This document shows, in pieces, positions 61,501 through 64,000 of a stretch of 64,000 nt of DNA (positions within the stretch are counted from its first letter, which is position 1; every line of letters starts with the position of its first letter). The position numbers and the translations under genes are program-made. Where the stretch lies: NCBI GenBank assembly GCA_028752905.1, contig JAQNBH010000010.1, positions 25,958,242-26,022,241 of the forward strand, written 5' to 3'. The notes beneath the pieces are model-generated. The model was not told the origin of the DNA. It did no database searches and was given only the letters and a program-made list of their open reading frames with translations. This DNA is from Cladorhizidae sp. MBARI D1340-BT2. Lineage: Eukaryota; Porifera; Demospongiae; Poecilosclerida; Cladorhizidae.

Positions 61501-63737
61501 TGAAAGCTCTTATTTCAATATGCTAGACAATGCAACATGCGATTATATATATATATTATATATTATATATATATATGCAAACACTCATTGTATTCACAAA
61601 ACTTGCATAACATATATTTTTCATTTTTTAATATTTATTTTCTGATGAAGATATTGTTATCATGTTGGTGTTGTATGAACAATTATTTATTACATCTTCC
61701 GATAATAGGACAACAATAGCAACAAAAAAACATGCATATACAAAACAACAGCCATCTAGCACACACATAGAACAGAGAGAAAAATGGAAATACCATAGAA
61801 AGTAAAATTTATAAAAGTGACTAGGAAACTACGAAGTCTACCATGGTGTGGTACTTGAAAAAACAGTCCCTATTTGTGACACACAGTGGTACTTTGTAGT
61901 GACAGCAAATAAGTGGTCTCATGGTCGTTTGAGATTCCAGACATGTTTCCAACTGCTACACAGACAATACACCACTGCTGTTTTTCAGTTAGTGCTGACC
62001 AATGCCCAAGCGTGGTGTTCAGCCGGTCTAGACGCTCGTTATGAACTGAGCGAGGACGGCCAGCATGCTGACGTGAGCAGAAGCATACCACTAGTTCCTT
62101 AGCTAGCTCCAACCGGAAGGTCAAAAAATCTCTCTTCCTGTAACCCCTGGCAAGGTGATCTGCTCTGCGGACATGAGAGTCTAGAACATAGCTGTTCAGA
62201 ATGCATGCCTCAACCATATACGCAAACACCCTCTTCTGGAGAATTAGATGAGGGACTATCAAAGGTACTAGCTGAGGACACAGTAGAAGAAGCAAGAGAC
62301 GGAGCTAAAGAAATGCTGGTAGAACTTCCAGAAAGAAAAAGAGGACTAGCTAAAGGCAGAGCAGAACTTAAAGCACTAGAAGCTATTTCACTACCACTAC
62401 TCTGACAAACTCGAGCATGACGAACACTCCTAGTGCTATAACTAAGCTGAACAACTGGTCGTGAAGGAGTACATACTTCACTAGAAGAGGACACAGAGTG
62501 CGAGGGTAAAAATAAAGGAGGGCATGATGATGGAACAGACAATGATGAGGATGGAAATAGTATAGGAGTGACTACAGATGTCACATAAGTCATAGAACCT
62601 GATGCAGAGGTTACACGACCTACAGTTGCAGATACTGGTAGGACAATGGAGAAGGTAATGAAGCAGCCATCACAGCAATAGGAGGGCTAGTAATAGATTG
62701 TGTCAGAGTTGATGAAGCTCTGTCAGCTGCCCAATCCATCGCTTCATGCATCAAACCTGAAAGGGATAAGAAATTGGCATCAAATAATTTTACCGCGGAC
62801 TACCGCAACAAGGAAACTAAAAGAGCATTGTAGTTCCATGCTCTGCTTTGCTAACAACAAAACTAGCTATAGCTAAACTGTAGCTAAAATGACTGTAAAT
62901 ACCTTCTTCATCGCTGGTATTCACATCTCCATCTAGATCGTCACCTCGAGTGAAAGCGCTGCTACGCTTCCTTGAATGTAGAGGTCATCAGCAACTATTC
63001 TGCCAAGCGATAGGGTGCTTCAGGGTTAACACGGCTCTGGCCAACGTAGGATGAGATGCCAGCGCCTTCTTGATCACTGCTTTCATCCTCAGAAAGTCCA
63101 AAATCGTCGCCCTAAACCTGAGAAATTACTTTATCCAAGGACAGTCGAACGGCCATCTTCAACACGATTTGAAATTCTGAGTGGGTCCGACTTTTCAATA
63201 TTACTACCCTAGTTACCAAAGCTTTTATATTCGGTACGATCATAGGGTAAGAATGTAGCTAACTTTTGACCTCTATTATGTGTCTGTTAACGGTACGATT
63301 GATATTTTATGGGTTTTTTAATCTGATAAACAACTTTTTGTGTATATATACGCTTGTGACAGCGAGTGGGTTAAATATATATATATATTTTAAAAATCCA
63401 CTTGCATTTACTTGTCAAAAATGGACTGAAACATTTTTTGTTTTCAAACCACAAATATTTATAGAACCTTTACCTATTAAAATTTACCTATTAAAATAAT
63501 GAAGACCAATATACTTTTTTTCACCTAATTATATTTGGGTTCCATTATTTTTTAGTATATATAAATGTTTGTGTCCATATTGGTAAATTATTGTACCATT
63601 TCTGAAAAACTCTAAGCAAAGGACAAAGCATTAATTATGATTTTTCTAATAGTTACAACTTACTCATTCATGTGAAGTACCAGAGAATAGTTGTCATACT
63701 GAGTTGGTACAGTGACTTCTAGGATTTTGGTATAGGA
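7327..63737 (-). CDS. ADAM family transmembrane metalloprotease-disintegrin with mucin-like stalk and SEA-like domain (5' end outside window)
   Basis: I chained 32 exons by splice consensus and phase. All junction phases agree and give 1085 residues plus a stop; the signal peptide lies beyond 63737. Residues below count from the first exon seen. Prodomain 1-150 has a CYYHG motif, a cysteine switch (RGRCG, Cys120) and an RVRR site (147-150). The metalloprotease (about 152-356) has HELGHILNMAH from His292 and the CIM Met-turn at 317-319. Next come the disintegrin (about 359-440, ECD-type loop), cysteine-rich (to about 610) and EGF-like (to 644) regions. A Thr/Ser/Pro stalk (645-about 847) leads into a SEA-like module (about 848-970), a helix (about 987-1009) and a 74-residue tail. 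The family sheds or cleaves membrane proteins and binds integrins at the cell surface. The zinc motif has Asn where Gly is usual and Tyr after the third His, so activity is likely but not certain. The closest functional class among ADAMs is not resolved. Confidence 0.9.
7556..9674 (-). other. ADAM intron 31
   Basis: This intron holds no second gene that I can support. The open frame on the plus strand at 8787-9224 is interrupted by a 13-base G run and has no family motif. Around 8440-8490 the text 'ccatcgggcatacagggcaatgcc' style inverted words suggest a diverged interspersed repeat, not classified. Confidence 0.4.
9675..9853 (-). CDS. ADAM exon 31: end of SEA-like module and transmembrane helix
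   Basis: The exon encodes 59 residues. AASDALQDAGFQATFKVLVA completes the juxtamembrane module, and a short TTAPPPDTT linker follows. The transmembrane segment is ELLVIIIAAAVVAVMLFIVV, ending VSFVC. The acceptor is aaattag and the donor is CTG|gtaagt, phase 2. Confidence 0.92.
9854..12375 (-). other. ADAM intron 30
   Basis: Apart from the 179-bp tandem duplication listed separately and AT-rich simple sequence (about 10570-10650, TAA/CAA-rich), I see nothing recognisable here. Confidence 0.5.
11291..11648. repeat. Two-copy tandem duplication, about 179 bp
   Basis: The segment starting atgttgaaaaggaagctaat at 11291 is repeated from 11470 with only a few differences and small indels. Both copies end at gtagaaacagttcca. 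It lies inside an ADAM intron and has no coding content. Confidence 0.9.
12376..12526 (-). CDS. ADAM exon 30: SEA-like module, core strands
   Basis: The exon encodes 50 residues: LTVTADDIIITNIVAAP, then GSGIEFYVYVLV, then a PQQQLLAALT helix. Alternating beta strand and helix fit a ferredoxin-like SEA fold. The autoproteolytic GSVVV motif is not present; the turn reads GSGIEF. The acceptor is gttgcag and the donor is ACA|gtaaga. Confidence 0.85.
13058..13155 (-). CDS. ADAM exon 29: SEA-like module, first half
   Basis: The exon encodes 32 residues including KQNEFKKVLAESFNSC, an amphipathic helix with a following Cys-containing loop (SDNGAC). It ends in a basic VPPRK/R segment. The acceptor is atattgcag and the donor is CAA|gtaagt. 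The helix-then-Cys-loop pattern resembles SEA-related modules found next to membranes. Confidence 0.8.
13212..14690. repeat. 23/24-bp minisatellite array (about 62 copies)
   Basis: Tandem copies of cacacacagagatgacact plus agtg (23 bp) are interspersed with a 24-bp variant in which actgcagcacac replaces agtgcacacac. The variants appear in irregular order. The array lies in the intron between ADAM exons 28 and 29. It contains no reading frame of interest. Confidence 0.96.
15413..15519 (-). CDS. ADAM exon 28: end of stalk, start of SEA-like module
   Basis: The exon is 107 nt, with acceptor tatttag. It begins GTTSTTGSDMTTTT (mucin-like) and changes to TVQENTIVVGLINETPET, which looks like the entry strand of the following globular module. 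The phase change from 1 to 0 marks the end of the repeat family. The donor ACG|gtaacc is acceptable but weak. Confidence 0.75.
15870..16180. repeat. Dispersed repeat, copy 1
   Basis: About 310 bp that closely matches 31503-31806. Shared landmarks include tgtggagatgagagatggtg, taaccagaggg and cccccaagatacatgaaac. Its right edge coincides with the start of the gypsy LTR candidate, so the gypsy element may have inserted into or beside it. Confidence 0.85.
16182..16423 (+). other. Candidate 5' LTR
   Basis: The candidate is a 242-bp stretch starting TGAATAG and ending AAATCA, directly before the gag frame, with an AATAAA-like signal near its end (about 16399). The TG...CA ends and position fit an LTR, but there is no partner LTR to confirm it and no clear primer-binding site. 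Confidence 0.35.
16458..19468 (+). pseudogene. Ty3/gypsy gag-pol, interrupted
   Basis: Gag starts at the ATG at 16458. An in-frame TGA lies at about 16861 and an in-frame TAA at about 17343, and a frame change near 17545 separates protease from RT. Two CCHC zinc knuckles (CNWCGQGNHRPSQC and CNNCGKYGHFSKVC) lie at about 17140-17255. The protease active site reads LLDSGSD near 17370. The RT catalytic box is YLDD at 18200-18211. RNase H begins near ETDASGN at about 18637. The integrase has its HHCC zinc finger (HESMGHPG...CGLC) and the first two acidic residues (SIDFVGP, HSDRGGQF) but stops before the catalytic Glu. In life this polyprotein would copy the element RNA to DNA and integrate it; this copy cannot. 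Confidence 0.92.
20030..20370. repeat. Degenerate tandem repeat, 40-80 bp unit
   Basis: The words 'catgaagcagg', 'cctaggcacacag', 'gaatccagtagct' and 'ccaactaggca' recur in order about every 40-80 bp. The array is old and eroded. The minus-strand open frames here reflect the repeat and not a gene. Confidence 0.75.
21195..21640. repeat. Subterminal tandem repeat of about 115-180 bp in piggyBac-like element
   Basis: The block with tataggcttctgcc, ctagctagctggctatgg, tctctgggatgaactaaagg and ctgtgtagtgtagat occurs at about 21200, 21320 and 21500. Copies two and three also share 'aagctagacaca...ggctggct'. Such subterminal repeats could be transposase-binding clusters; that is inference. Confidence 0.75.
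21792..22133 (-). pseudogene. piggyBac-type transposase N-terminal remnant
   Basis: The frame starts MMERYNTDDVIRLLDAED and continues with an acidic stretch (DSDEDFDGYVEEGY), then Gly/Val-rich and poly-Ser segments. An acidic, low-complexity N-terminus is typical of piggyBac transposases, but no DDD catalytic domain follows in the element. The poly-Ser part comes from a short tandem duplication (ctgctggaactggaagaggtct, three times). Assignment rests on the TTAA-bounded context more than on sequence identity. Confidence 0.55.
22571..23426. other. Unassigned intronic sequence
   Basis: A short open frame on the plus strand at 22642-22845 begins with a plausible Met and is rich in charged residues, but it shows no family motif and no splice partners. 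I see nothing else here. Confidence 0.4.
23427..23538. repeat. Hairpin (foldback) MITE
   Basis: The arms acttgaattttactctctc at 23427-23445 and its exact reverse complement at 23520-23538 enclose a 74-bp loop with tcatcag/ctgatg words. Flanking words (tcaactgagaatttgttgac nearby) recur around 15250, 29050, 34980 and 57680, marking a dispersed family. Confidence 0.8.
23858..23905 (-). CDS. ADAM exon 27: Thr-Pro stalk mini-exon
   Basis: This is another 48-nt, phase 1-1 exon, with acceptor tctatatag and donor CCAG|gtgagg. It encodes VIESTPASMTPTPTP. The length and phase match the A/B exons, but the sequence is a Thr-Pro run. Confidence 0.82.
24009..25959 (-). CDS. ADAM exons 18-26: tandem array of nine 48-nt stalk mini-exons
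   Basis: Nine exons of exactly 48 nt alternate between two types. Type A (VQPVETTTAVSSSTE) lies at 25912-25959, 25437-25484, 24961-25008, 24493-24540 and 24009-24056. Type B (AAPVQPTTIEASPTE) lies at 25681-25728, 25206-25253, 24706-24753 and 24240-24287. A exons have acceptor catttcag and donor GAAG|gtcagg. B exons have a tttag acceptor (cag is absent) and donor GAAG|gtgagg or gttagg. Every exon is phase 1-1, so any number may be included or skipped without frame loss. The A+B unit with its introns repeats every 468-484 bp, and intron sequence is conserved between copies, which implies recent duplication or gene conversion. The product is a Thr/Ser/Pro-rich, probably O-glycosylated stalk. One A copy (24493-24540) reads ETSTA where the others have ETTTA. 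Confidence 0.88.
26601..26642 (-). CDS. ADAM exon 17: stalk mini-exon (42 nt)
   Basis: This 14-codon exon is phase 1-1, with acceptor attttag and donor GAAT|gtgagt. It encodes VQPVQSTASPSTE, clearly homologous to the A and B mini-exons that follow but two codons shorter. It is the probable founder or a diverged end copy of the array. Confidence 0.82.
26790..27520 (-). pseudogene. Ty3/gypsy integrase fragment (minus strand)
   Basis: Reading the minus strand, an integrase zinc-binding region (HLVPWVGHFG from about 27409, then QIFWPAIRSDDADLCQCYQQ) is followed by the core (YIAINVIRPLPP, where the first catalytic Asp is replaced by Asn, then CDYRTRYPEAF). Past a stop near 27066 the frame continues as LTNRGSNF and SEFHPKTDGMVEG. 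The reading is broken by several stops. It is a dead copy, joined head-to-head to the plus-strand fragment at about 27515. Confidence 0.82.
27515..28440 (+). pseudogene. Ty3/gypsy integrase C-terminus followed by reverse transcriptase fragment (plus strand)
   Basis: From about 27515 the plus strand reads RGPLDIL and then ESYLREK. A chromodomain-like tail follows (VDDLVLVLLPS, RARWQGPFPIMEKL, HVNMLARWEY in shifted frames). From about 28060 come RT words: TIEIDIRL, KEEVAQML, LWAASILLIHKKHGS, DYRKLNAVTRTDLF, LIDGLAGAPYITT and FGKYHFSVVPF. Stops and frameshifts are frequent. Integrase upstream of RT is the order of the Gmr1-like Ty3/gypsy group and not of standard gypsy, if the two parts belong to one element. 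Confidence 0.72.
28992..29030 (-). CDS. ADAM exon 16: stalk mini-exon (39 nt)
   Basis: This 13-codon exon is phase 1 in and 1 out, with acceptor ttcattatag and donor GAAG|gtgagg. It encodes IATTTATASSTE after a split Pro. The closing ASSTE resembles the later repeated mini-exons, so it is the first member of the stalk family. Confidence 0.8.
29031..31502. other. ADAM intron 15, left part
   Basis: I see a copy of the foldback repeat family at about 29050-29215 (with catcaggaat/tcatcagg words twice), a (TG)n run near 30090-30110 and a TTG-rich run near 30380-30420. No gene is supported. Confidence 0.5.
29050..29215. repeat. Foldback repeat family copy
   Basis: It contains tctcaatgaactctcagttg and cgtttcgactagatgttcta followed by a local duplication of agatgttctagtcttcatca. 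It shares these words with 23427-23538 and 57660-57905. Confidence 0.7.
31503..31806. repeat. Dispersed repeat, copy 2, abutting a splice donor
   Basis: This copy is homologous to 15870-16180 in the same orientation. Its right edge (…atgtcatatattta) ends one or two bases from the donor GT of the EGF-like exon, so intron positions from +3 onward lie in the repeat. Confidence 0.82.
31809..31872 (-). CDS. ADAM exon 15: EGF-like module
   Basis: The exon encodes 21 residues, ICNSLGQCSCLSGFSGSTC plus EQ, with the EGF cysteine spacing C-x-C-x8-C at the end of the module. The acceptor is gtgttatag and the donor is CAAC|gtaaat. It ends in phase 1, the phase used by every following stalk exon. A dispersed repeat abuts the donor. 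Confidence 0.9.
32040..32217 (-). CDS. ADAM exon 14: end of cysteine-rich domain
   Basis: The exon encodes 59 residues with PGLVAPGTKCGDDMVC and QQCVPLS, the strongly conserved 'GLVxxGTxCGxxxVCxxxxCv' block. It ends in a TCSGNSSG segment that starts the EGF-like module. The acceptor is ctttccag and the donor is GGA|gtaaga, phase 0. Confidence 0.94.
32235..32870. repeat. 95-bp direct repeats flanking an insertion
   Basis: The segments at about 32235-32331 and 32782-32870 share atcgagatgaattaggtgga and tatttggtaatggccttgtc. They are too long for a transposon target duplication and enclose the MITE at 32337-32778. All of this lies in the short intron between ADAM exons 13 and 14. Confidence 0.85.
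32337..32778. mobile_element. MITE with long terminal inverted repeats (about 440 bp)
   Basis: The left end reads gacagttgcattttt and the right end reads the complement of the same word. Inverted similarity continues for about 85 bp (gtggttaaaacttt, gagctccatagattctgcaaac against their complements at 32690-32760). It has no coding capacity. The superfamily is unknown. Confidence 0.82.
32926..33087 (-). CDS. ADAM exon 13: cysteine-rich domain, variable region
   Basis: The exon encodes 53 residues with RAKCARAKK, NITY (a potential N-glycosylation site), NNSC and ICYSKG. It occupies the place of the 'DxxCGxLxC' and hypervariable region of the family, but the sequence is divergent. Phases 2 in and 2 out fit both neighbours without a stop, which is the main support. 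The donor is CTTAG|gtcaaa. Confidence 0.75.
33210..33475. repeat. Degenerate CT-rich minisatellite, about 30-35 bp unit
   Basis: Words such as tgcacccacttgcccttccc and caggtgtgcac recur about eight times. They create open frames on both strands (33133-33580) that have periodic Cys/Pro and no conserved domain. Confidence 0.8.
33965..34067 (-). CDS. ADAM exon 12: cysteine-rich domain, NCG motif
   Basis: The exon encodes 33 residues including ICFGLNTNGDQGGNCG, the ADAM cysteine-rich signature 'CyxxxNxxGdxxGNCG', then FVSCQS. The acceptor is gagtacag and the donor is CAAG|gtatgt. Confidence 0.93.
34068..35621 (-). other. ADAM intron 11
   Basis: No gene is recognised. A partial foldback-family copy lies at about 34980-35048 (aataaccttctcaaaaatca, gccttcatcgggaat). 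Overlapping open frames at 34165-34637 on both strands carry no motif I know. Confidence 0.4.
35622..36128 (-). CDS. ADAM exon 11: Met-turn, disintegrin domain, start of cysteine-rich region
   Basis: This is the largest exon (507 nt). It begins with CACSDAQGCIM, where CIM is the Met-turn that closes the metalloprotease. FSNCSIATW and CLFNTPN end that domain. The disintegrin domain starts near RCGNGIREGTESCDCG and continues with CCNATNC. Its binding loop reads CRAKSGECDIAEDCTG, an ECD-type loop and not RGD. After CPGNIYVVDGTVC comes HRAQCMAAW, the conserved start of the ADAM cysteine-rich domain. The donor is TGGA|gtaagt. Confidence 0.96.
36685..36857 (-). CDS. ADAM exon 10: zinc-binding active-site exon
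   Basis: The exon encodes 57 residues ending with HELGHILNMAHYDQD. The three zinc-ligand histidines and the catalytic glutamate of HExxHxxxxxH are present. The consensus Gly of HExGHNxGxxHD is Asn here, and the residue after the third His is Tyr, not Asp. Upstream, VGTICSLESSVGLSHD matches the 'a.vG.mC....s..v..D' segment that precedes the active-site helix. The donor is GATG|gtaata, phase 1. Confidence 0.95.
37421..37519. repeat. Hairpin repeat
   Basis: The arms aatttctcttttattagct and agctaataaagagaaatgt are complementary with one gap and enclose about 60 bp containing complementary 'aaccaaagt/actttggt'-like words. It resembles a small MITE. Confidence 0.65.
39236..39263. repeat. Poly-C tract
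   Basis: A run of C interrupted by two A residues. The length is likely unstable and prone to sequencing error. Confidence 0.9.
39470..39605. repeat. TCTA/TCTG microsatellite
   Basis: Imperfect tetranucleotide repeats (ctatctatctatctact, gtctgtctgtctg). Confidence 0.9.
39612..40206 (+). mobile_element. Inverted-repeat element with a short reading frame
   Basis: A perfect 31-bp inverted repeat pairs 39612-39642 with 39718-39748 (core gactcttttgtataggctat on the right arm). The word aacgagtaggttacactg occurs three times (about 39700, 39951, 40050). The block tatactacattgc...gcgctaaactacat occurs at about 39755 and about 40090. The right boundary near 40206 has gatgtagtata, a complement of the tatactacat words. 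The whole looks like a short non-autonomous element with shuffled termini; the superfamily is not recognised. Confidence 0.65.
39796..40029 (+). pseudogene. Unrecognised 77-residue frame inside the inverted-repeat element
   Basis: It begins MEEFFTQGAPAIDKVLLDKH with a true ATG and stays open to 40029. The first 50 residues look like a normal hydrophilic, acidic-amphipathic protein start (ELEQLPSTDNQKLLQLHGF). After residue 55 the frame runs into the aacgagtaggtt repeat. This suggests the 5' end of a captured or transposon gene whose body was lost. I do not recognise the family. Confidence 0.4.
40560..42780 (-). pseudogene. Ty3/gypsy gag and protease remnant
   Basis: On the minus strand the sequence has a gag-like frame (DIEVHFESFGAHLGSYEVQK near 42420). 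A decayed zinc knuckle follows (FECNNYGHFLSDC near 41700-41735, with the first Cys lost), then a protease-like region (ILVDIGVKRTIVRADLV near 41510-41560). The reading needs several frameshifts and passes stops. It could belong to the same family as the 27-kb fragments, which lack gag. Confidence 0.65.
43610..45000 (-). pseudogene. Non-LTR retrotransposon (LINE) remnant: endonuclease and RT pieces
   Basis: On the minus strand, 44995-44830 encodes RPDVIALTESWLDTEI, VTIPFYRLLHQDHSRYG, the apurinic-like endonuclease of jockey/CR1-type LINEs. Downstream, 44110-43840 has SGPDEISTMVLRSCAHSIS and FKALGKSCVY, and 43760-43620 has YLIRCPHHFVLNLLFRAGVRG, matching RT domain segments ('D.vpH..L...L...Gi.g'). 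The order EN then RT is correct. Stops and frame shifts abound, and the catalytic RT box is not visible. Confidence 0.75.
46391..46563 (-). CDS. ADAM exon 9: metalloprotease core
   Basis: The exon encodes 57 residues with LRIVLTRSITFTDGNKF and a C-terminal RDSAMLLT. These match the central strand ('vLvglEiWt..dk') and the 'HDxAxLLTG' strand of reprolysins. The expected acidic or His residue before AMLLT is Arg-Asp-Ser here. The donor AC|gtatgt is phase 2, and the codon completes as Thr followed by Gly in exon 10. Confidence 0.92.
46760..46831 (-). CDS. ADAM exon 8: metalloprotease helix
   Basis: The exon is exactly 24 codons, including TTTVQRAISIANAMDP, the long helix of the reprolysin N-terminal subdomain (the 'R..eivN.vn' helix). 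The acceptor is cctatgcag and the donor is CCT|gtaaga, phase 0 on both sides. Confidence 0.88.
49029..50870 (+). pseudogene. MULE-type transposase pseudogene
   Basis: It starts MGKRTEKHFKQKGQGFKK at 49029. Then come KLREVIERCNKCIQCGN (a C-x2-C motif, near 49463), SVLGARIAGISHSGLEDI with MDMLPPLGSTCFF (49635-49740) and DVSITVDGTWLRQGHKSNYG (about 49912). The last contains the conserved first-Asp block 'vDGtWqkRGh' of the Mutator-like transposase seen in invertebrates. VLDYYLMSKFCQAC and SYTEWFEGHK follow. Further on are YCPTGVLSWCKFNPA (about 50457) and NEFNSVVWSRAGKTAHTS (about 50625). Many frameshifts and stops, plus a 57-bp tandem duplication at 49763-49876, make it inactive. Confidence 0.82.
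49763..49876. repeat. Exact 57-bp tandem duplication
   Basis: The block gagtgacgcaaatgcagtaa ... ggttacatg is present twice back to back with no difference seen, inside the transposase pseudogene. It adds 19 codons and a stop. Confidence 0.93.
52790..52930 (+). repeat. Diverged interspersed repeat ('tttgtttgttagtctgtc' type)
   Basis: The order of words (ccctgatttgtttgttagtc, tactcaaaaacttacagatc, ttttcatgaaattctataga, caggttagggcatggg) follows a pattern I know from interspersed repeats of several invertebrates. The class is not settled from sequence alone. Confidence 0.45.
53989..54048 (-). CDS. ADAM exon 7: convertase site and first strand of metalloprotease
   Basis: The exon is exactly 20 codons. 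It starts VRRQ and contains RYVEWMVVNDDAQ, the first beta strand of the reprolysin fold (usually 'RYVELxIVxD'). The acceptor is cttgtgcag and the donor is CAG|gtatgt. The mature enzyme would begin just after RVRR. Confidence 0.92.
54265..54885. repeat. 75-bp minisatellite (about 8 copies)
   Basis: The unit contains tatatcttgtactggaccaa, cctatttcaacaccaccact and accaacaacagcaacaacaa. Its length is 75 bp, so both strands keep long open frames (205 residues plus, 185 minus) by periodicity. It lies in the intron between ADAM exons 6 and 7. The surrounding CAA-rich tract continues from about 54110. Confidence 0.95.
55300..55360. repeat. CAA-rich microsatellite
   Basis: (AAC)n runs beside ADAM exon 6, interrupted by agcagcaacttg. 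Confidence 0.85.
55444..55523 (-). CDS. ADAM exon 6: end of prodomain
   Basis: This 80-nt exon encodes 26 residues rich in acidic side chains and ends DRLHAR. It is phase 0 at the 3' end (CGG|gtaggt). Joined to exon 7 it creates the RVRR cleavage site, so the proprotein-convertase site spans the exon junction. Confidence 0.88.
56003..56063 (-). CDS. ADAM exon 5: cysteine-switch exon
   Basis: The exon encodes 20 residues ending KIQRGRC, with the Gly contributed across the junction to give RGRCG. In reprolysins an unpaired prodomain cysteine in a PxxCG-like context ligates the catalytic zinc and holds the zymogen latent. Position, spacing to the RVRR site and sequence fit that role. The donor is TGTG|gtgagt, phase 1. 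Confidence 0.88.
56706..56778 (-). CDS. ADAM exon 4: prodomain HLEP segment
   Basis: The exon encodes 24 residues with NYYHLEPL, matching the conserved 'Y.IEPL/HLEP' segment that follows TCxGLxG in ADAM prodomains. The acceptor is tactttag and the donor is TTG|gtaagc, phase 0. Confidence 0.88.
57600..57881. repeat. Two-copy 141-bp tandem duplication of a foldback-family element
   Basis: The block gcattccactctggcctgga ... attctctcgatgc begins at 57601 and again at 57742, almost identical. Each copy contains tctcaatgaactctcagttg, linking it to the dispersed foldback family. The minus-strand open frame here is an artefact of the duplication. Confidence 0.92.
58201..58286 (-). CDS. ADAM exon 3: prodomain CYYHG motif
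   Basis: This 86-nt exon encodes 28 residues containing CYYHGTVKGYPDW and TTCQGL, the hallmark prodomain block of ADAMs (CxYxGxVxG...TCxGLxG). The donor is ACA|gtaaga. It ends in phase 2 and joins exon 4 to make Gln before GEFG. Confidence 0.9.
58589..58655 (-). CDS. ADAM exon 2: prodomain
   Basis: The acceptor is ctgtatag. The exon encodes 22 residues including SGDFTSMYFDQEGRMV, the conserved ADAM prodomain strand. The chosen donor GAG|gtgcat gives phase 0, which matches the next exon and leaves about 12 residues between the DQEG turn and the CYY motif, as in ADAM9-like proteins. A longer form ending in cacagt before a GC-type donor cannot be excluded. Confidence 0.75.
61850..62260 (-). pseudogene. 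piggyBac transposase C-terminal fragment
   Basis: The frame has ACILNSYVLDSHVRRAD, then FLTFRLELAKELVVCF, then an HWSALTEKQQWCIVCV segment and SNDHETTYLLSLQSTTVCHK. This follows the piggyBac end pattern: 'N.y.ly....', 'FR..La..Li', and then a Cys-rich finger of which several cysteines are retained and some lost. In the intact protein this finger binds the inverted repeats. Confidence 0.75.
62210..62760 (-). pseudogene. Ser-rich linker region of piggyBac-like element
   Basis: A long minus-strand frame (62593-62210) is very rich in Ser and Pro, and further upstream GLMHEAMDWAADRASSTLTQ is visible in a second frame near 62760. These low-complexity parts probably derive from the variable N-terminal third of the transposase. 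Coding status is doubtful. Confidence 0.4.
62990..63156 (-). pseudogene. piggyBac transposase N-terminal fragment
   Basis: It begins MAVRLSLDKVISQ near 63154, is cut by a TAG, then continues GDDFGLSEDESSDQEGAGIS and YVGQSRVNPEAPYRL. The acidic DDFGLSEDES stretch is characteristic of piggyBac-type proteins of this kind. The stop and the missing catalytic domain make it non-functional. Confidence 0.7.
63664..63737 (-). CDS. ADAM exon 1 (in window): prodomain start
   Basis: The acceptor is ttgctgcag and the donor is GA|gtaagt. The exon encodes 24 residues, ending in a VLHMN segment typical of ADAM prodomains (the 'LVLHLEKN'-like strand), and ends in phase 2. The GA joins the A of the next exon to make Glu. 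This is the most upstream exon I can support. No Met with a signal peptide is visible between here and 64000, so the gene continues off the window. Confidence 0.75.
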
Positions 63738-64000
63738 CTGCAGCAAATAGAACATGCACTGAATATGCTTCAGGCTATACACAGCAGGCACATCATTGTG
63801 GGGTGGATAAAAATACATATTTTTAATATTGTATACGATAGAGTATACTAGAATTTCATTTGGTTTGACCAATTTTTTAAATGGAGAATGACTAATCACT
63901 TCTGCCCCATCCCCATCCCCAAAAACCTATATATTAGTTACATCTCATGTTGGCAGCTTCTTAGTCATCTAAAATGTTTGTTTTTTCCAGAATTAGTTCC
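63738..64000. other. Window end, upstream of the first visible ADAM exon
   Basis: AT-rich intronic sequence. No signal-peptide exon or promoter can be recognised. Confidence 0.5.

Larger units (their letters stand above)
61301..63374 (-). mobile_element. piggyBac-like element, internally deleted (2.07 kb)
   Basis: TTAA sits at both ends (61301-61304 and 63371-63374). The inward termini read CCCATTCACCGTGGCAG and CCCACTCGCTGTCACAAG, which match at most positions and begin with the CCC usual for this superfamily. Coding pieces inside run on the minus strand: a transposase N-terminus near the right end and a C-terminus near the left, with the catalytic middle missing. Confidence 0.82.
58656..63663 (-). 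other. ADAM intron 1 (in window)
   Basis: It holds a piggyBac-like element at 61301-63374. A small duplication of tggtagccatgcttgcaatt lies at about 59509 and 59555. Open frames at 60191-60400, 60557-60739 (minus) and 60764-60946 (plus) look partly protein-like but have no motif I recognise and could be decayed transposon sequence. Confidence 0.5.

Overview
The window is eukaryotic and looks metazoan. It is AT-rich, intron-rich and crowded with transposon debris, and one spliced gene on the minus strand accounts for nearly all the real coding sequence. AG-rich stretches full of 'agctagct', MULE-like and piggyBac-like remnants, and an ADAM protease with a multi-exon extracellular stalk point to an early-branching invertebrate. 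A demosponge is my guess, but this is inference from style; no ribosomal or mitochondrial marker is present. There are no bacterial operons, no CRISPR, and no tRNA or rRNA genes that I can see.

Layout: 1-6217 is a 17-bp minisatellite whose many long minus-strand reading frames are artefacts. From 7327 to 63737 (and beyond the right edge) runs a transmembrane ADAM (adamalysin/reprolysin) gene on the minus strand. I could chain 32 exons with matching splice phases. They total 3258 nt, which is 1085 codons plus a stop; the signal-peptide exon lies outside the window. In protein order the exons encode: prodomain with a cysteine switch and an RVRR furin-type site (63.7-54.0 kb); reprolysin metalloprotease (54.0-35.9 kb); disintegrin (36.0-35.6 kb); ADAM cysteine-rich region (34.1-32.0 kb); EGF-like module (32.1-31.8 kb); a Thr/Ser/Pro-rich stalk made of at least twelve tiny phase 1-1 exons (29.0-23.9 kb), nine of them in an alternating A/B tandem array; a SEA-like juxtamembrane module (15.5-9.7 kb); a transmembrane helix (9.7 kb); and a tyrosine-containing cytoplasmic tail (7.6-7.3 kb).

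The introns hold the rest. There is a 3'-truncated Ty3/gypsy element (16.2-19.5 kb), two piggyBac-like internal-deletion derivatives bounded by TTAA and inverted repeats (20.9-22.6 and 61.3-63.4 kb), and a head-to-head gypsy rearrangement (26.8-28.4 kb). There is also a gypsy gag/protease remnant (40.6-42.8 kb), a LINE remnant (43.6-45.0 kb) and a MULE-like element with terminal inverted repeats (48.6-51.9 kb). The remainder comprises MITE/foldback elements and minisatellites with 23-bp, 75-bp and other units.

The most interesting biology is the single ADAM gene. It combines a canonical ADAM ectodomain with an apparently expandable mucin-like stalk built from frame-neutral mini-exons, followed by a SEA-like module, which is not the usual ADAM architecture. 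The zinc site also departs from the reprolysin consensus.
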